The notes: generated by a model not told the origin, from the sequence alone. Counted from the stretch's first letter, positions 18,338-28,800 are shown. The stretch is DNA of 64,000 nucleotides from Phytohabitans houttuyneae (GCF_011764425.1 NZ_BLPF01000004.1:1004001-1068000); one strand, 5' to 3'. Made by a program: numbers and translations.

Positions 18338-18372
18338 CCGCGACCTCCTAGAACGCGAAAGATCCTCGCACT

Positions 18373-19420
18373 CTAGTCCGCGACGCTGACCTCCGGGAAC
18401 CCCTTCGTCAGGGCCGAACGGACCGACCTACCCAACGGTACGAACGGGGTCACGGTCGCGTCGTCCCACACGCCGTCGATCCGGCCGTCGACCACCAGAG
18501 TCGGCGAAATCCACCCTTGCGGGCGGGAAACCTTGGCCTTGTTGGGCCCGCTCACCACCCGATCGATCTGGCGCAGGCTGCCCACCGTGTACGGGTCGAA
18601 CGCGGGCAGCAGGTGCACGGACATCGGCCGCTTCCGCGCCACCTCGCCGGCCAGCTCGGCCGGCAGCGCGCCGCTCTCGACCTCGACGAGCTGGTCGGCC
18701 AGCCGGGCGAACGACTTCTTCGCCAGCGCCGGCTTCAGGTCGAACCACCGGGCGAACTCGTCCGCTGTCGACGGCCCGTACGTGCCGAGGTAGCCAAGGG
18801 TGAGCGCGTCGATCGCCGCCTCGGTCTCGACCTCTTCCCACCCGCCCAGCCAGGCGCGCGGCGCGACGAACGTGACGTTGCGCCCGCGTGGCGGCCCGAG
18901 CAGAGCAGCCCGCGGAACGCCAGCGGCTTGAGCACCGCCCGAAGCCCTGGATCAAGGGCTCGCGCAGGTCGTCGTGCCGGGTGGCCTTGACGATCGCGGT
19001 GGCCAGCTCCTCGCGGGTGAGCGGCTCACCGCCGAGCACGTCCGGCACGGCCGCGATGATGTCGGCCATCTGCTCGGCGGTCACCCCGTGGTAGCGCAGC
19101 CAGGAGCCGGTCGTCTCGCGGGTGCGGGTGGACATCGCGGCGACCCAGGTGGGCAGGTCGGCGGCGGGCAGCAGGTGCAGCGTGCCGCGCGCGGCCCAGG
19201 TCTTCACCAGCCGCCGCTTGTCCCACAGCTCCTTGTCGACGCTCGCCGCGGTGGCGCCGCCCTTCACCCGCAGGTCGAGCGCGGTCACCGCCGAGGCGGC
19301 GAGCTGGGCGTGCACGCCGCTGAGCCGCCGCGCCACCGCGACCGCATCCGTGCCGCGGGTGGCGCCCAGAAACTGCCGCTCGATGCGCCACCGGAGTATC
19401 TGTTCCCACGTCAACGGCAT
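18373..19420 (-). pseudogene. Winged-helix DNA-binding protein (YcaQ/HTH_42 family), two frameshifts
   Basis: From ATG 19420: MPLTWEQILRWRIERQFLG and the family segment RLSGVHAQLAASAVTALDLR, to LIQGFG. The frame then shifts at the CCC of 18938-18940 (giving VLKPLAFRGLLCSG) and shifts again at the CCC of 18895-18897 (giving a frame that reads WLGGWEEVETEAAIDALTLG and ends GFPEVSVAD). One added G at each site restores a single protein of about 350 residues. The family includes DNA glycosylases that unhook interstrand crosslinks (YcaQ/AlkX). Probably sequence errors. Confidence 0.82.
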
Positions 19421-19437
19421 GTAACCACAATAAGGGG

Positions 19438-19899
19438 TTACCAATACGCGCGGAACACGGAGCGGTCCACGGCGGCCCGCCAGCCGGGGTCGCCGGCGTC
19501 GGTGCGCAGCGCGGTGAGCGCCGCGATCGCGCCTTCGACGAGGTCGGGCCAGTCGGGCGGGGCACCAGCCGCGCCTTTCTGCATCAGGAACGCGAGACCG
19601 GCCGAGTTGCTGACCGCCCAGCCGGCCCGGCGGGGCGCGCGGTGGCCAGCGTCGCCGCCCTGGTCGCTGACCAGGCGGACGTTGAACGGGTAGCCGACCT
19701 CGCCGCCGGGCTTGGTCACGGCGATGTGCGCGCTGGCCGGCTCGGCGCCGAAGATGTCGCGAAGGAACGAGGGCGCGGGCGCCTCGAGGACGACCTCGAC
19801 CCCGTCGCCGTACTCCCCGGGGTCGCCGGTGGCGGCGACCCCGCGGATGAGCTCGACCACGACCGACGGCTCCCGCCGGTCGAAGATCACCCATTCCAT
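19438..19899 (-). CDS. Hypothetical protein
   Basis: 153 residues, no membrane segment or signal peptide. Contains EVGYPFNVRLVSDQ and SNSAGLAFLMQKG, which I do not recognise as a named domain. ATG 19899 is used; GTG 19908 would add three residues, and no clear Shine-Dalgarno decides. It lies between aceE (46 bp upstream in the gene direction) and the winged-helix gene, all on the minus strand. Confidence 0.6.
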   Translation of the reverse strand: MEWVIFDRREPSVVVELIRGVAATGDPGEYGDGVEVVLEAPAPSFLRDIFGAEPASAHIAVTKPGGEVGYPFNVRLVSDQGGDAGHRAPRRAGWAVSNSAGLAFLMQKGAAGAPPDWPDLVEGAIAALTALRTDAGDPGWRAAVDRSVFRAYW

Positions 19900-19945
19900 G
19901 CGGCTCACGCGATCAAGCATGGCCGCATGGAACAAGGCTGTGGGG

Positions 19946-22690
19946 TCAGCTGTCGCCGCCGGTCTCGCCGACCGGGGCGGCGTTGACGTCGTCGATCGCG
20001 TACTTCTTGGCCGCCTCGGCCGGCACCGCGGCCGGGATCTCCCCGCGGACGGCGAGCTGGCGCAGCGTGGCAACCGCGATCGACTCGGCGTCGACGTGGA
20101 AGTGCCGGCGCAGCGCGTGCCGCGTGTCGGAGAGGCCGAACCCGTCCGTGCCGAGCGAGGTGTAGTCGCCGGGCACCCACCGGGCGATCAGGTCCGGCAC
20201 CGCCCGCATCCAGTCGCTGACCGCGACGACCGGTCCGGCCGCCTCCGCCAGCTTGGACTTGATGTACGGCGTACGCGCCGGGCTGCCCGGGTGCAGCAGG
20301 TTGTACTCCTCGGCCTTGACCGCGTCGCGGCGCAGCTCGGTCCAGGAGGTCACCGACCACACGTCGGCCGCCACGCCCCAGTCCTGCGCGAGCAGCTGCT
20401 GGGCCTTGAGCGCCCACTGCATGCCCGTGCCGGAGGCGAGGATCTGCGCCTTCGGGCCGTCGACGCTGGGCGCCGGCGAGTACCGGTAGATGCCCCGCTT
20501 GACGCCCTCGACGTCGAGGTTTTCCGGCTCGACCGGCTGCAGGATCGGCTCGTTGTAGATGGTCAGGTAGTAGAAGACCGCCTCGGACTGCTCGCCGTAC
20601 ATCCGGTGGAGGCCGTCCTCGACGATGTGCGCGATCTCGAAGGCGAACGCCGGGTCGTACGCCACGACGGCCGGGTTGGTCGCCGCGATCAGGTGCGAGT
20701 GGCCGTCTTCGTGCTGCAGGCCCTCACCGTTGAGCGTGGTGCGCCCGGCCGTGGCGCCGAGCACGAAGCCCCTCGCCATCTGGTCGGCCGCCGCCCAGAA
20801 CCCGTCGCCGGTGCGCTGGAAGCCGAACATCGAGTAGAAGATGTACAGCGGGATCATCGGCTCGCCGTGCGTGGCGTACGCCGTACCGGCGGCGGTGAAC
20901 GACGCCACCGAACCGGCCTCGTTGATGCCCTCGTGCAGGATCTGCCCGGCCGTCGCCTCCTTGTACGACAGGAAGAGCTCGCGGTCGACGGACGTGTACT
21001 TCTGCCCGTGCGGCGAGTAGATCTTCTGCGTCGGGAAGAGCGAGTCCATGCCGAACGTGCGCGCCTCGTCCGGGATGATCGGCACCCACCGCCGGCCGAA
21101 GTCCTTGTCCTTCATCAGGTCCTTGAGTAGGCGGACGAAGGCCATTGTGGTGGCCACCTTCTGCTTGCCCGAACCGCGCTTGACGTCGGCGAACCGCTCC
21201 GCCCCCGGGATCTGCAGCGGGATCGTGGTGGTGCGCCGGGACGGCAGGTACCCGCCGAGCTGCTCGCGCCGCTCCCGCAGGTACTGCACCTCGTCGGACT
21301 TCTCACCCGGGTGGAAGTAGGGGGGCAGGTAGGGGTTGGACTCCAGGGCGGAGTCGGGGATGTCGAGGTAGAGGCGGTCGCGGAACGACTTCAGGTCGTC
21401 GAGCGTCAGCTTCTTCATCTGGTGGGTCGCGTTGCGCCCCTCGAAGTGCGAGCCGAGCGTCCAGCCCTTGATCGTCTTGGCGAGGATCACGGTCGGCTGG
21501 CCGGTGTGCTCGATCGCCGCCTTGTACGCCCCGAAGAGCTTGCGGTAGTCGTGGCCGCCGCGCTTGAGGTTCCAGATCTCCTCGTCGCTCATGTGCTCGA
21601 CCATCTTGCGGGTGCGGGGGTCGCGCCCGAAGAAGTGCTCGCGGACGAAGGCGCCGGACTCGGCCTTGTACGTCTGGTAGTCGCCGTCGGGCGTGGTGTT
21701 CATGAGGTTGACCAGCGCGCCGTCGGTGTCGGCGGCGAGCAGCGGGTCCCACTCGCGACCCCAGATGACCTTGATGACGTTCCACCCGGCGCCGCGGAAG
21801 AACGCCTCGAGCTCCTGAATGATCTTGCCGTTGCCCCGCACCGGGCCGTCGAGGCGCTGCAGGTTGCAGTTGATCACAAAGGTGAGGTTGTCGAGCTCTT
21901 CGCGCGCGGCCAGCCCGATCGCGCCGAGCGACTCCACCTCGTCCATCTCACCGTCGCCGAGGAACGCCCATACGTGCTGGTCGGACGTGTCCTTGATGCC
22001 CCGGTGGTGCAGGTACCGGTTGAACCGGGCCTGGTAGATCGCGTTCAGCGGGCCGAGACCCATGGAGACGGTCGGAAACTCCCAGAAGTCCGGCATCAGC
22101 CGGGGGTGCGGGTAGCTGGGCAGGCCGCCGCCCGGCCCGGCGTGGGAGAGCTCCTGGCGGAACCCGTCGAGCCGGTCCTCGCCCAGGCGCCCCTCGAGGA
22201 ACGCGCGCGCGTACATGCCGGGGGAGGCGTGGCCCTGGAAGAAGATGTGGTCTCCGCCACCCGGGTGGCTCTTGCCGCGGAAGAAGTGGTTCATGCCGAC
22301 CTCGTAGAGCGAGGCGGCACTCGCGTACGTCGAGATGTGCCCGCCGACGCCGATCTCCGGGCGCTGGGCGCGGTGCACGAGCATCGCGGCGTTCCACCGG
22401 ATGTACGCCCGGATGCGCCGCTCGACGAACTCGTCGCCGGGGAACCAGGGCTCCTGCTCCGGCGGGATCGTGTTGATGTAGTCGGTCGTGGTCAGGGGTG
22501 GGACCCCGACCTGGCGCTCCCGGGCGCGTTCGAGCAGGCTCAGCATGACGTAGCGGGCGCGTTTGGCACCTCGCTCGTCAATGACCGCGTCGAGCGACTC
22601 GATCCACTCGCGGGTCTCCTCGGGATCGATATCGAGAAGCTGGCTCGGCAGGCCATCGCTGATCACCGGGCGCTTGCGTTCGGTAGCCAC
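19946..22690 (-). CDS. aceE: Pyruvate dehydrogenase E1 component, homodimeric type
   Basis: 914 residues, normal for the alpha2-type E1 of actinobacteria and proteobacteria. It decarboxylates pyruvate with thiamine diphosphate and passes the acetyl group to lipoyl-E2. ThDP motif at [20 protein letters not shown] ending in NLTFVINCN; conserved [20 protein letters not shown] and [13 protein letters not shown]. Start GTG 22690 ([15 protein letters not shown]) follows GAGGGAG at five bases. E2 and E3 genes are not in the window. Confidence 0.96.
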   Translation of the reverse strand: MATERKRPVISDGLPSQLLDIDPEETREWIESLDAVIDERGAKRARYVMLSLLERARERQVGVPPLTTTDYINTIPPEQEPWFPGDEFVERRIRAYIRWNAAMLVHRAQRPEIGVGGHISTYASAASLYEVGMNHFFRGKSHPGGGDHIFFQGHASPGMYARAFLEGRLGEDRLDGFRQELSHAGPGGGLPSYPHPRLMPDFWEFPTVSMGLGPLNAIYQARFNRYLHHRGIKDTSDQHVWAFLGDGEMDEVESLGAIGLAAREELDNLTFVINCNLQRLDGPVRGNGKIIQELEAFFRGAGWNVIKVIWGREWDPLLAADTDGALVNLMNTTPDGDYQTYKAESGAFVREHFFGRDPRTRKMVEHMSDEEIWNLKRGGHDYRKLFGAYKAAIEHTGQPTVILAKTIKGWTLGSHFEGRNATHQMKKLTLDDLKSFRDRLYLDIPDSALESNPYLPPYFHPGEKSDEVQYLRERREQLGGYLPSRRTTTIPLQIPGAERFADVKRGSGKQKVATTMAFVRLLKDLMKDKDFGRRWVPIIPDEARTFGMDSLFPTQKIYSPHGQKYTSVDRELFLSYKEATAGQILHEGINEAGSVASFTAAGTAYATHGEPMIPLYIFYSMFGFQRTGDGFWAAADQMARGFVLGATAGRTTLNGEGLQHEDGHSHLIAATNPAVVAYDPAFAFEIAHIVEDGLHRMYGEQSEAVFYYLTIYNEPILQPVEPENLDVEGVKRGIYRYSPAPSVDGPKAQILASGTGMQWALKAQQLLAQDWGVAADVWSVTSWTELRRDAVKAEEYNLLHPGSPARTPYIKSKLAEAAGPVVAVSDWMRAVPDLIARWVPGDYTSLGTDGFGLSDTRHALRRHFHVDAESIAVATLRQLAVRGEIPAAVPAEAAKKYAIDDVNAAPVGETGGDS

Positions 22691-22816
22691 CAGCGCTCCC
22701 TCTGCTTTGTGTGATGGGTCTCTGTAGCCTTCCATCCTGCCTTGTGCACCGGCCTCCGTCACGCCTGGTGGACCCCTACGCGACGCTCGACACATGTACC
22801 AGGGGGTAACAAAGCG

Positions 22817-23221
22817 TCAACCTGGGAGGAAGGAAAACCGCACCTGGCGGCTGGGGTTGTCGCCGTTGGTGTCGACCAGGCAGATCGACTGCCAGGTGCC
22901 CAGCGCGATACGCCCGTCGATCACCGGCAGGGAGGCGTAGGGGGCGACGAAGGCCGGCAGCACGTGGTCCCGGCCGTGACCCCTGGCGCCGTGCCGGTGC
23001 CGCCAGCGGTCGTCGGCGGGGAGCACCGCGTCGAGGGCGGTCAGCAGGTCGTCGTCCGAGCCGGCGCCGGTCTCGATGATCGCCACGCCGGCGGTGGCGT
23101 GCGGCACGAAGACGTGCAGGAGCCCGTCGCCCTCCCCGCTCACGAAGTCGGCCGCCTGGCCCGTGATGTCCCGTACGGTGGCGCGCCCGCCCGTCTTCAC
23201 CGTGATCACCTCTGTGCGCAT
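22817..23221 (-). CDS. YjbQ-family (UPF0047) protein
   Basis: 134 residues matching the YjbQ fold: a segment HVFVPHATAGVAIIETGAG near residue 45, the conserved HGARGHGRDH, and the C-terminal TWQSICLVDTNGD. Members have been linked to a thiamin-phosphate-synthase-like side activity, but the physiological role is unclear. Start ATG 23221 (MRTEVITVKTGG) is only 21 bp from the divergent MuiA-like start, so the two genes share a promoter region. Confidence 0.85.
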   Translation of the reverse strand: MRTEVITVKTGGRATVRDITGQAADFVSGEGDGLLHVFVPHATAGVAIIETGAGSDDDLLTALDAVLPADDRWRHRHGARGHGRDHVLPAFVAPYASLPVIDGRIALGTWQSICLVDTNGDNPSRQVRFSFLPG

Positions 23222-23229
23222 GCCGCCAG

Positions 23230-23235
23230 TATGGT
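23230..23235 (+). promoter_or_regulatory. Putative -10 box for a leaderless MuiA-family transcript
   Basis: TATGGT lies seven bases before the GTG start at 23243, and no Shine-Dalgarno is present in the 21-bp divergent gap. Position and sequence fit a leaderless promoter whose -35 region lies inside the 5' end of the divergent yjbQ-like gene. Confidence 0.45.
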
Positions 23236-23242
23236 TTGACGC

Positions 23243-24865
23243 GTGAACCCAGTGGTGCTTGACGCCCCGATCGTGGCGGTGACGGTGTACCCGGACCGGG
23301 CCCGAGTGACCCGCCGCGGCAAGCTGCGGCTGCCCGCCGGCCCCGGCACGGTCCACATCGGACCACTACCGCTCGGGCTGCACCGCGACTCGGTCCGGGT
23401 CGGCGGGCACGGCCCGGCCACCGTGCTCGGCGTCGACGTGGTCGTCCACCACCAGGCCCGCGCGACCGACGCGACAGTCGCCGAGGTCGAGGAGGCCCGC
23501 CGGGCGGTCACCGCCGAGCTGGCCGAGCTCGCCGACGCCGACGCGGTCGAGGCGCAGCGGGCCGACTTCCTGTCGACGCTCGCCCAGCGGGCCGGCTCGA
23601 CGTACGCGCGGGCGGTCGCCGCAGGCGAGTCCGACCCGGCTGCTGTCGCCGGGTTCGCCGACTCGATCGCCGAGCAGCTCACCGCGGGCAAGGCCCGCCA
23701 GCGCGACCTCGCCCGCCGCGCGGAGGAGGCCCGCGACCGCAAGGCCGCGCTCGACCGGCGGTACAAGGAGCTGGTCGGCCGCCGCGGGCCGGACCAGCTG
23801 GTCGCCGCCGTGGGCCTGCAGGTCTCGGCCGGCGGCGCGGCCGCGGAGGACGTCGAGCTTGAGCTGTCGTACGTGGTGGACGGTGCCGGCTGGGAGTCCA
23901 CATACGACGTGCGCCTCGCCGACGACCGGCTGGCCGTCACCTGGTTCGGGCTGGTCACCCAGCACACCGGTGAAGACTGGCCGGAGTGCGAGCTGGTGCT
24001 CTCGACGGCGCGGCCGGCGACGACCACGACCGTGCCGGACCTCGACCCGTGGTACCTCGACCGCATCCGCCCGCTCCCGGTCGCGCGGGCGGTGGCGGCC
24101 ACCCGGAGCCGGGAGATGATGCGCGCCGGCGGCCCGCCGATCCCGCCGCCCGCACCGGCTGCCGCCGCGGCCGGGTACGCGGCGGACAGCGTCGCGCCCG
24201 ACGAGATGCTCCTGCTGGAGGAGAGCACCGGCGTGGTGGAGCAGGGGGTCGCCGCCGCGACGTACCGCCCGGAGCACGCGGTCGCGGTCCCCGCCGACGG
24301 CACCGCGCACCGGGCCACCGTGGCCGTGCTCGACCTCGGCGCCGAGCTTGACTACGTGACCGCGCCGGCCAGCTCGCCCGACGCGCACCTGCGCGCCACC
24401 GCGGTCAACAGCTCCGCGCACACGCTGCTGCCCGGCCCCGCCTCGGTCTTCCACGGCGCCGACTTCGTGGGCACCACCCGGCTGGAGACCTGGGCGCCGG
24501 GCGAGGAGGTCGAGCTTGCCCTCGGCCTCGACGACCGGATCCGGGTGGAACGCAAGCTGACCCGGCGCACCGCCACCAAGGCCGCGCTCGGCTCGACCCG
24601 GCGTCGCGAGGTGGAGTACCGGACCACGGTCGCCAACCACACGCCGCGCCCGGCCAAGGTCACGGTGCTGGACCAGATCCCGGTCTCCCGCGACGAGGGG
24701 ATCACGGTGCGCGCCTTCAAGGTCGACCCCAACCCCGTCGACCGCACCGACCTGGGCGTGCTCAGCTGGAAGCTGGAGCTGGCCCCGGGCGAGACCAAGG
24801 AGGTCCACATGGGCCTGCGCGTGGAGCTCGCCCGTGGCGTGGAGATGTCCGGCTGGCGAGAGTAG
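23243..24865 (+). CDS. MuiA-family protein (DUF4140/DUF4139)
   Basis: 540 residues. The N-terminal DUF4140-like part starts APIVAVTVYPDRARVTRRG; a long Ala/Glu/Arg-rich coiled coil follows (about residues 75-180); then the DUF4139 part with YVVDGAGWESTYDVRL and the C-terminal TVLDQIPVSRDEGITV. Named after a mucoidy inhibitor of Rhizobium; biochemical function unknown. No signal peptide, so it is probably cytoplasmic here. An insert rich in Pro/Ala sits in the middle (about residues 295-312). Confidence 0.85.
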   Translation: MNPVVLDAPIVAVTVYPDRARVTRRGKLRLPAGPGTVHIGPLPLGLHRDSVRVGGHGPATVLGVDVVVHHQARATDATVAEVEEARRAVTAELAELADADAVEAQRADFLSTLAQRAGSTYARAVAAGESDPAAVAGFADSIAEQLTAGKARQRDLARRAEEARDRKAALDRRYKELVGRRGPDQLVAAVGLQVSAGGAAAEDVELELSYVVDGAGWESTYDVRLADDRLAVTWFGLVTQHTGEDWPECELVLSTARPATTTTVPDLDPWYLDRIRPLPVARAVAATRSREMMRAGGPPIPPPAPAAAAAGYAADSVAPDEMLLLEESTGVVEQGVAAATYRPEHAVAVPADGTAHRATVAVLDLGAELDYVTAPASSPDAHLRATAVNSSAHTLLPGPASVFHGADFVGTTRLETWAPGEEVELALGLDDRIRVERKLTRRTATKAALGSTRRREVEYRTTVANHTPRPAKVTVLDQIPVSRDEGITVRAFKVDPNPVDRTDLGVLSWKLELAPGETKEVHMGLRVELARGVEMSGWRE

Positions 24866-24924
24866 CCACCCCCACCTCCGAGGGACGTGTATTCGGGCCC
24901 CGCGAAGGTGGGTAGTAGTCGTTC

Positions 24925-25584
24925 ATGCGCCGGTGGATGTGGTTCAACGCCCTCTCCCTGGTGATGTTCGGGGCGTTTCTCGTGTTCATCGTGTTACAGA
25001 GCGTCTTCGGGTGGCACGTGCGGAACGAGGAGCTGACCCAGTACGGCCACGCCGCCGACAGCTACTGGGCGTACCTGCAGAGCGGGCACTTCGTCGAGGC
25101 CGTGTTCGAAAACTGGGAGTCCGAGTTCCTCCAGATGGGCTCGTACGTGCTGCTCACCGCGTACCTCGTCCAGCGCGGCTCGCCCGAGTCCAAGCAGCTT
25201 GACGAGGATGACCGGGCCGAGGACTACCCCGAGAAGGCGGGTCCACACTCGCCGTGGCCGGCGCGGCAGCACGGTGTGGCGAACGTGCTCTACCGCAACA
25301 GCCTGTCCATCGCGCTGCTCGGGCTATTCGTCGTCTCCTTCGTCATCCACCTGCTCGGCGGCACTGCCGAATACAACGAGCAGCAGGCGCTGGAGAGCGG
25401 CGCGGCGCCGATCAGCGCGGCCACGTTCCTCACCACGAGCGACTTCTGGTTTCAGTCGATGCAGAACTGGCAGAGCGAGTTTCTGGCCGTCGGCTGCCTG
25501 ATCGTGCTCAGCATCTTCCTGCGGCAGCACGGGTCGCCGCAGTCCAAGCCGGTGGTCAAGTCACACGCGCACACCGGCGAGTAG
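24925..25584 (+). CDS. DUF6766-like membrane protein with an internal duplication
   Basis: 219 residues with four hydrophobic helices in two matching halves. Each half ends in a similar block: ENWESEFLQMGSYVL with QRGSPESK in the first, and QNWQSEFLAVGCLIV with RQHGSPQSK in the second. The N-terminus MRRWMWFNALSLVMFG resembles DUF6766 proteins of actinobacteria and proteobacteria (from memory). Function unknown. The 3' end overlaps the convergent AraC-type gene by 24 bp. Confidence 0.75.
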   Translation: MRRWMWFNALSLVMFGAFLVFIVLQSVFGWHVRNEELTQYGHAADSYWAYLQSGHFVEAVFENWESEFLQMGSYVLLTAYLVQRGSPESKQLDEDDRAEDYPEKAGPHSPWPARQHGVANVLYRNSLSIALLGLFVVSFVIHLLGGTAEYNEQQALESGAAPISAATFLTTSDFWFQSMQNWQSEFLAVGCLIVLSIFLRQHGSPQSKPVVKSHAHTGE

Positions 25585-26324
25585 CCGCTGCAGCTCGCGC
25601 GGGGTGTGTCCCAGGTGGGCCCGCACGGTCCGGGTGAGGTGCGCCTGGTCGGCAAAACCAAGATCAAAAGCCAGCGCGGCAAGGCTCGTCTCACCCTGCT
25701 CGAGCCGGTCCAGCGCCGCGCCGACACGGACCCGGTTGCGGTACCGGGTGAGCGGCGCGCCCACCACCGCATGGAACGCACGGCTGAGCCGGTACGGCGA
25801 CACGCCCACCAGCCGGGCCAGCGGCACAAGCCCGCGCGCCTCCGGATGGCCGGCACGGATCGCCTCGCGGGCCCGCTCGACCGCCGTCCGGTCACCGCCG
25901 TCCGCTGCCCGATCCGGCGCGCTGTCGAGCAGCTGGACCAGCCGCTCGGCGACCGCGAAGTCGGGGTCGTCGCCGTGAGCGGCCCGCCACAGCAGGCGGT
26001 GCGCGAGGTCGAGCCGCGCGTCCACGTAGATCGGGCCGGCCGTGCCCTGCCACAGGTCGGCGCCGAGGCGGATGGAGGTGCACTCGTCCCCGCCGTACGG
26101 GTGGGCGAAGTGTTCCTCGTCCCCGGTGACGTGGCGTAGCCCATCGTGCGGTCGGCGAGCACCTCGCCACCCCGGCCGCGGCGGCGGAAGCCACCCGAGC
26201 GCACGAGCACCACCCCGAACTCCGGCACCGGCTCCGGCGGCGACCACCGCGCGTGGTCGTCGCGGCAGGCCACCGCGCGGACGGTGAAGTCCGGGCGGTC
26301 CACCAGCAGCCGGGTGGCGCGCAT
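25561..26324 (-). pseudogene. AraC-family transcriptional regulator, one frameshift
   Basis: From ATG 26324 (MRATRLLVDRPDFTVRAVAC) to TMGYATSPG the protein follows the N-terminal cupin-like half. It continues in another frame as DEEHFAHPYGGDECTSIRLG, and the C-terminal AraC DNA-binding domain follows (VGVSPYRLSRAFHAVVGAPL, then LAALAFDLGFADQAHLTRTV). Adding one C to the CCCC at 26121-26124 restores an intact protein of about 254 residues. It is divergent from the MFS gene at 26401, probably its target (inference). Confidence 0.83.
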
Positions 26325-26400
26325 GGGCCCAGCCTATGCCGGTGCCGGCCGGCAAGAATGTTCAAGACCGGCCCCGCCCGCGCCGCGCACAGTTGCCGCC

Positions 26401-27732
26401 GTGACCACCGTGACCGCCCGGCCGCGCGCCGGGACGATGCTCGCCGTCCTGCTCACCGGCCAGGCCATGGCGTCGATGGACAACTCCATCGTGGCGGTCG
26501 CCGCTCCCGCCATCCGGGCCGACCTCGGGGGGAGCGGGGCGGTGCAGCAGCTCGTGCTGGCCGGGTACACGCTGGCGTTCGCCGTGCTGGTGGTCACCGG
26601 CGCCCGGATCGGCTCGCGGTACGGGTACCAGCGAGTGTTTCTGCTTGGTCTGGCGGGTTTCACCGTGACCTCGCTGGCGTGCGGCCTCGCCCCCGGTGCC
26701 GCGTTTCTCGTCGCCGCCCGGATCGCGCAGGGCGCCGCCGCGGCCATCATGACGCCGCAGGTGCTGTCGCTGATCCAGGTCCGCTTCGAGGGCGCGGCGC
26801 GGGCGCGGGCCATCGGCCTGTACTCGATGATTCTCGCGCTCGGCGTCGCGGCCGGCCAGATCGTCGGCGGCCTTGTGGTGAGCCTCGACATGGGTGGGCT
26901 GTCGTGGCGGCCGGCGTTCCTCGTCAACGTGCCGATCGGCCTCGTCCTGCTGGTGGTCGGCCCGCGCCTGCTGCCCGCCGGCACGCCGGTGCCCGCCCGC
27001 CTCGACCTGACCGGCGTGTGGCTGCTCTCCGCCGCGATGGTCGGCGTGGTACTGCCGCTGGTGCTCGGCCGCGAGCAGGGCTGGCCCGCGTGGGCGTGGG
27101 CCCTGCCGCTCGGCGGGGGAGTCGCGCTGCTCGCGGCCTTCGTTCGGCACGAGCGGCGGGTGGGCGCGCCGCTTGTCGACCTCACGGTGCTGGCCACCCG
27201 CCCGGTGCGGCTCGGACTGCTCGCCTGCTGCGCGGTGATGGGGTGCTATGCGGCGTTCCTGTTCGCGCTGACGCTGCACCTGCAGGACACGCTGGGCTTC
27301 AGCGCGCTGGCCGCCGGGCTTGCCTTCGTGCCGTACGCGACCGGCTTCGCGACGAGCAGCCTGCTGGCCCGGCGGCTGCCCGCGCGGGTGGTGTCGGTGA
27401 CCGGCCCGCTGGCCTTCGCGGCGGCGGTGCTGGCGGTGGCGGGCATCGGGCAGAGCGGCTGGCCGTGGGGCCTGGGCAGCGCGCTGCTGCTGGTGGGCGG
27501 CGCCGGCCACGCGGCCGGCTTCACACCGCTTGTCACCCGCATCTCGCCGCTGATCCGCCCCGACCAGGCCGCCTCGTTTTCCGCGATGGTCTCCACCGGC
27601 GCCCTGCTGGCGAGCGTGCTCGGCGTGGCCGCACTCGGCGCCGTCTACCTGGGGACGGGCTCGTTTGCGCTGGTCGCGGTCCTGATCGCCGTCCTGCTGT
27701 GCGGCGGGGCGGCGAGCGCCTCCCGCGTGTAG
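26401..27732 (+). CDS. MFS drug-efflux-type transporter (DHA2-like)
   Basis: 443 residues, about 14 membrane helices. Begins TTVTARPRAGTMLAVLLTGQ and shows the DHA2 signatures MDNSIVAVAAPAIRADL in helix 1, the loop motif GSRYGYQRVFLLG, and the antiporter motif region ALGVAAGQIVGG in helix 5. GTG 26401 starts the protein; the frame stays open upstream into the divergent gene. It is 76 bp from the AraC-type regulator start, a common regulator/efflux arrangement. Substrate unknown. Confidence 0.88.
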   Translation: MTTVTARPRAGTMLAVLLTGQAMASMDNSIVAVAAPAIRADLGGSGAVQQLVLAGYTLAFAVLVVTGARIGSRYGYQRVFLLGLAGFTVTSLACGLAPGAAFLVAARIAQGAAAAIMTPQVLSLIQVRFEGAARARAIGLYSMILALGVAAGQIVGGLVVSLDMGGLSWRPAFLVNVPIGLVLLVVGPRLLPAGTPVPARLDLTGVWLLSAAMVGVVLPLVLGREQGWPAWAWALPLGGGVALLAAFVRHERRVGAPLVDLTVLATRPVRLGLLACCAVMGCYAAFLFALTLHLQDTLGFSALAAGLAFVPYATGFATSSLLARRLPARVVSVTGPLAFAAAVLAVAGIGQSGWPWGLGSALLLVGGAGHAAGFTPLVTRISPLIRPDQAASFSAMVSTGALLASVLGVAALGAVYLGTGSFALVAVLIAVLLCGGAASASRV

Positions 27733-27741
27733 CGCCGCATT

Positions 27742-28674
27742 ATGCGGCACCCCCGGCTGGCGGCGGCCACTTCGAGGGTTCCGAGCCGACACGCGGTGTC
27801 CGCCCTCACCCTCATGCTCATGTACGCATCCACGCATCCGTGGCGGTCCGCCGCCGTGAGCCTTTTCGGGGCGGCCGGCCTCGCACTGGCGATCGGCCTG
27901 GGCACGGCCATGGACACGGGCGCGCCAGCGCTCAACCTCGCGTCAGACGCCGCAGCGATGCCGTCAGCGAAGCCGCTGACCGCGGAGCCGGCATCCACCG
28001 AGCTGGATGTGCCCGCCGCCGACGGCGTCCGCGTCCCGGCTTCGTCACCTTCTGATCCGTCACCTGTTGATCCTTCACCTTCTGATCTGGCGCTTTCCGA
28101 TCCGGCGCTTTTCGGTCCAACCGCGCCCGCGTCGTCGCCGTCCTCACCTTCGCCGTCGCCGTCGCTGTCCGAGCCGTCGCTGTCCGAGCCGTCGCTGTCC
28201 GAGCCGTCGCTGTCCGAGCCATCGACGGCCGAGCCGTCCACGGACGAGCCGTCCACGGCCGAGCCGGTCTCACCGGCGGGGGCGGCGCCTGAGGAGGCGG
28301 AGCCGGCCTCACCGGCGGGGGCGGCGCCCGAGGCGGCGCAGGAGCCGGCCGCGGTGGAGTCCGTGGCCGCGCCGACGCCCACGGCGAGCAACAACCAGCC
28401 GATGGTCGGCCCACCGATGCCCACCAACGGCGACACGGACTGCGCGGACTACACGCGGCAGTCCTTCCCGATCGACCCCGCCAACGACCCGAACAACCTC
28501 GACGCGGACGGTGACGGCATCGCCTGCGAACCGCCGCCCGGCAGCCGCGAGTCCGAGGACCTGGACTGCGCCGACGTGGCGGAGCGTTCCTTCCGCATCG
28601 ACCCGGCAAACGATCCGAACAACTTCGACGCCGACGGTGACGGCATCGCCTGCGAACCGCCGCCCGGCGAATGA
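27742..28674 (+). CDS. Membrane-anchored or secreted protein with two Excalibur domains
   Basis: 310 residues from ATG 27742; ATG 27817, just before the hydrophobic segment SAAVSLFGAAGLALAIGLG, is an alternative. A long low-complexity Ser/Pro/Glu stalk includes tandem SLSEP repeats. Two tandem Excalibur calcium-binding-like domains follow, each ending in DADGDGIACEPPPG and preceded by DCAD and a paired Cys. Such domains occur on surface proteins. Start is 9 bp after the MFS stop, so it may be co-transcribed. A strong hairpin follows. Confidence 0.85.
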   Translation: MRHPRLAAATSRVPSRHAVSALTLMLMYASTHPWRSAAVSLFGAAGLALAIGLGTAMDTGAPALNLASDAAAMPSAKPLTAEPASTELDVPAADGVRVPASSPSDPSPVDPSPSDLALSDPALFGPTAPASSPSSPSPSPSLSEPSLSEPSLSEPSLSEPSTAEPSTDEPSTAEPVSPAGAAPEEAEPASPAGAAPEAAQEPAAVESVAAPTPTASNNQPMVGPPMPTNGDTDCADYTRQSFPIDPANDPNNLDADGDGIACEPPPGSRESEDLDCADVAERSFRIDPANDPNNFDADGDGIACEPPPGE

Positions 28675-28686
28675 CCGCGAAAAGCC

Positions 28687-28718
28687 TGAGGCCCCGGTTC
28701 CCGCACCGGGGCCTCAGC
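28687..28718 (+). terminator. Strong hairpin after the Excalibur gene
   Basis: CTGAGGCCCCGG (28687-28698) and CCGGGGCCTCAG (28707-28718) form a perfect 12-bp stem with an eight-base loop, 12 bp past the stop codon. The following run is not T-rich, so termination may be through the GC-rich stem alone, as is common in actinomycetes. Confidence 0.7.
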
Positions 28719-28749
28719 CTGTGGCGGGGTCGTGGCTGCGCACCGCGGA

Positions 28750-28800
28750 GGGTGAGGCCGCGGGAGCAACGGTCCGGACCACCGCGGACATCGCGGTAGC
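28750..28800. repeat. Intergenic repeat family, copy B (51-bp core only)
   Basis: The reverse complement of this stretch equals the first 51 bases of copy A (10936-10986) except for one base. It lies between the Excalibur terminator and the E1 dehydrogenase gene. Only the core is present here. Confidence 0.78.

Noticed and set aside
21311-22714. 467-residue plus-strand frame opposite aceE
   Set aside because: Shadow of aceE at high GC; no motif, no start signal.
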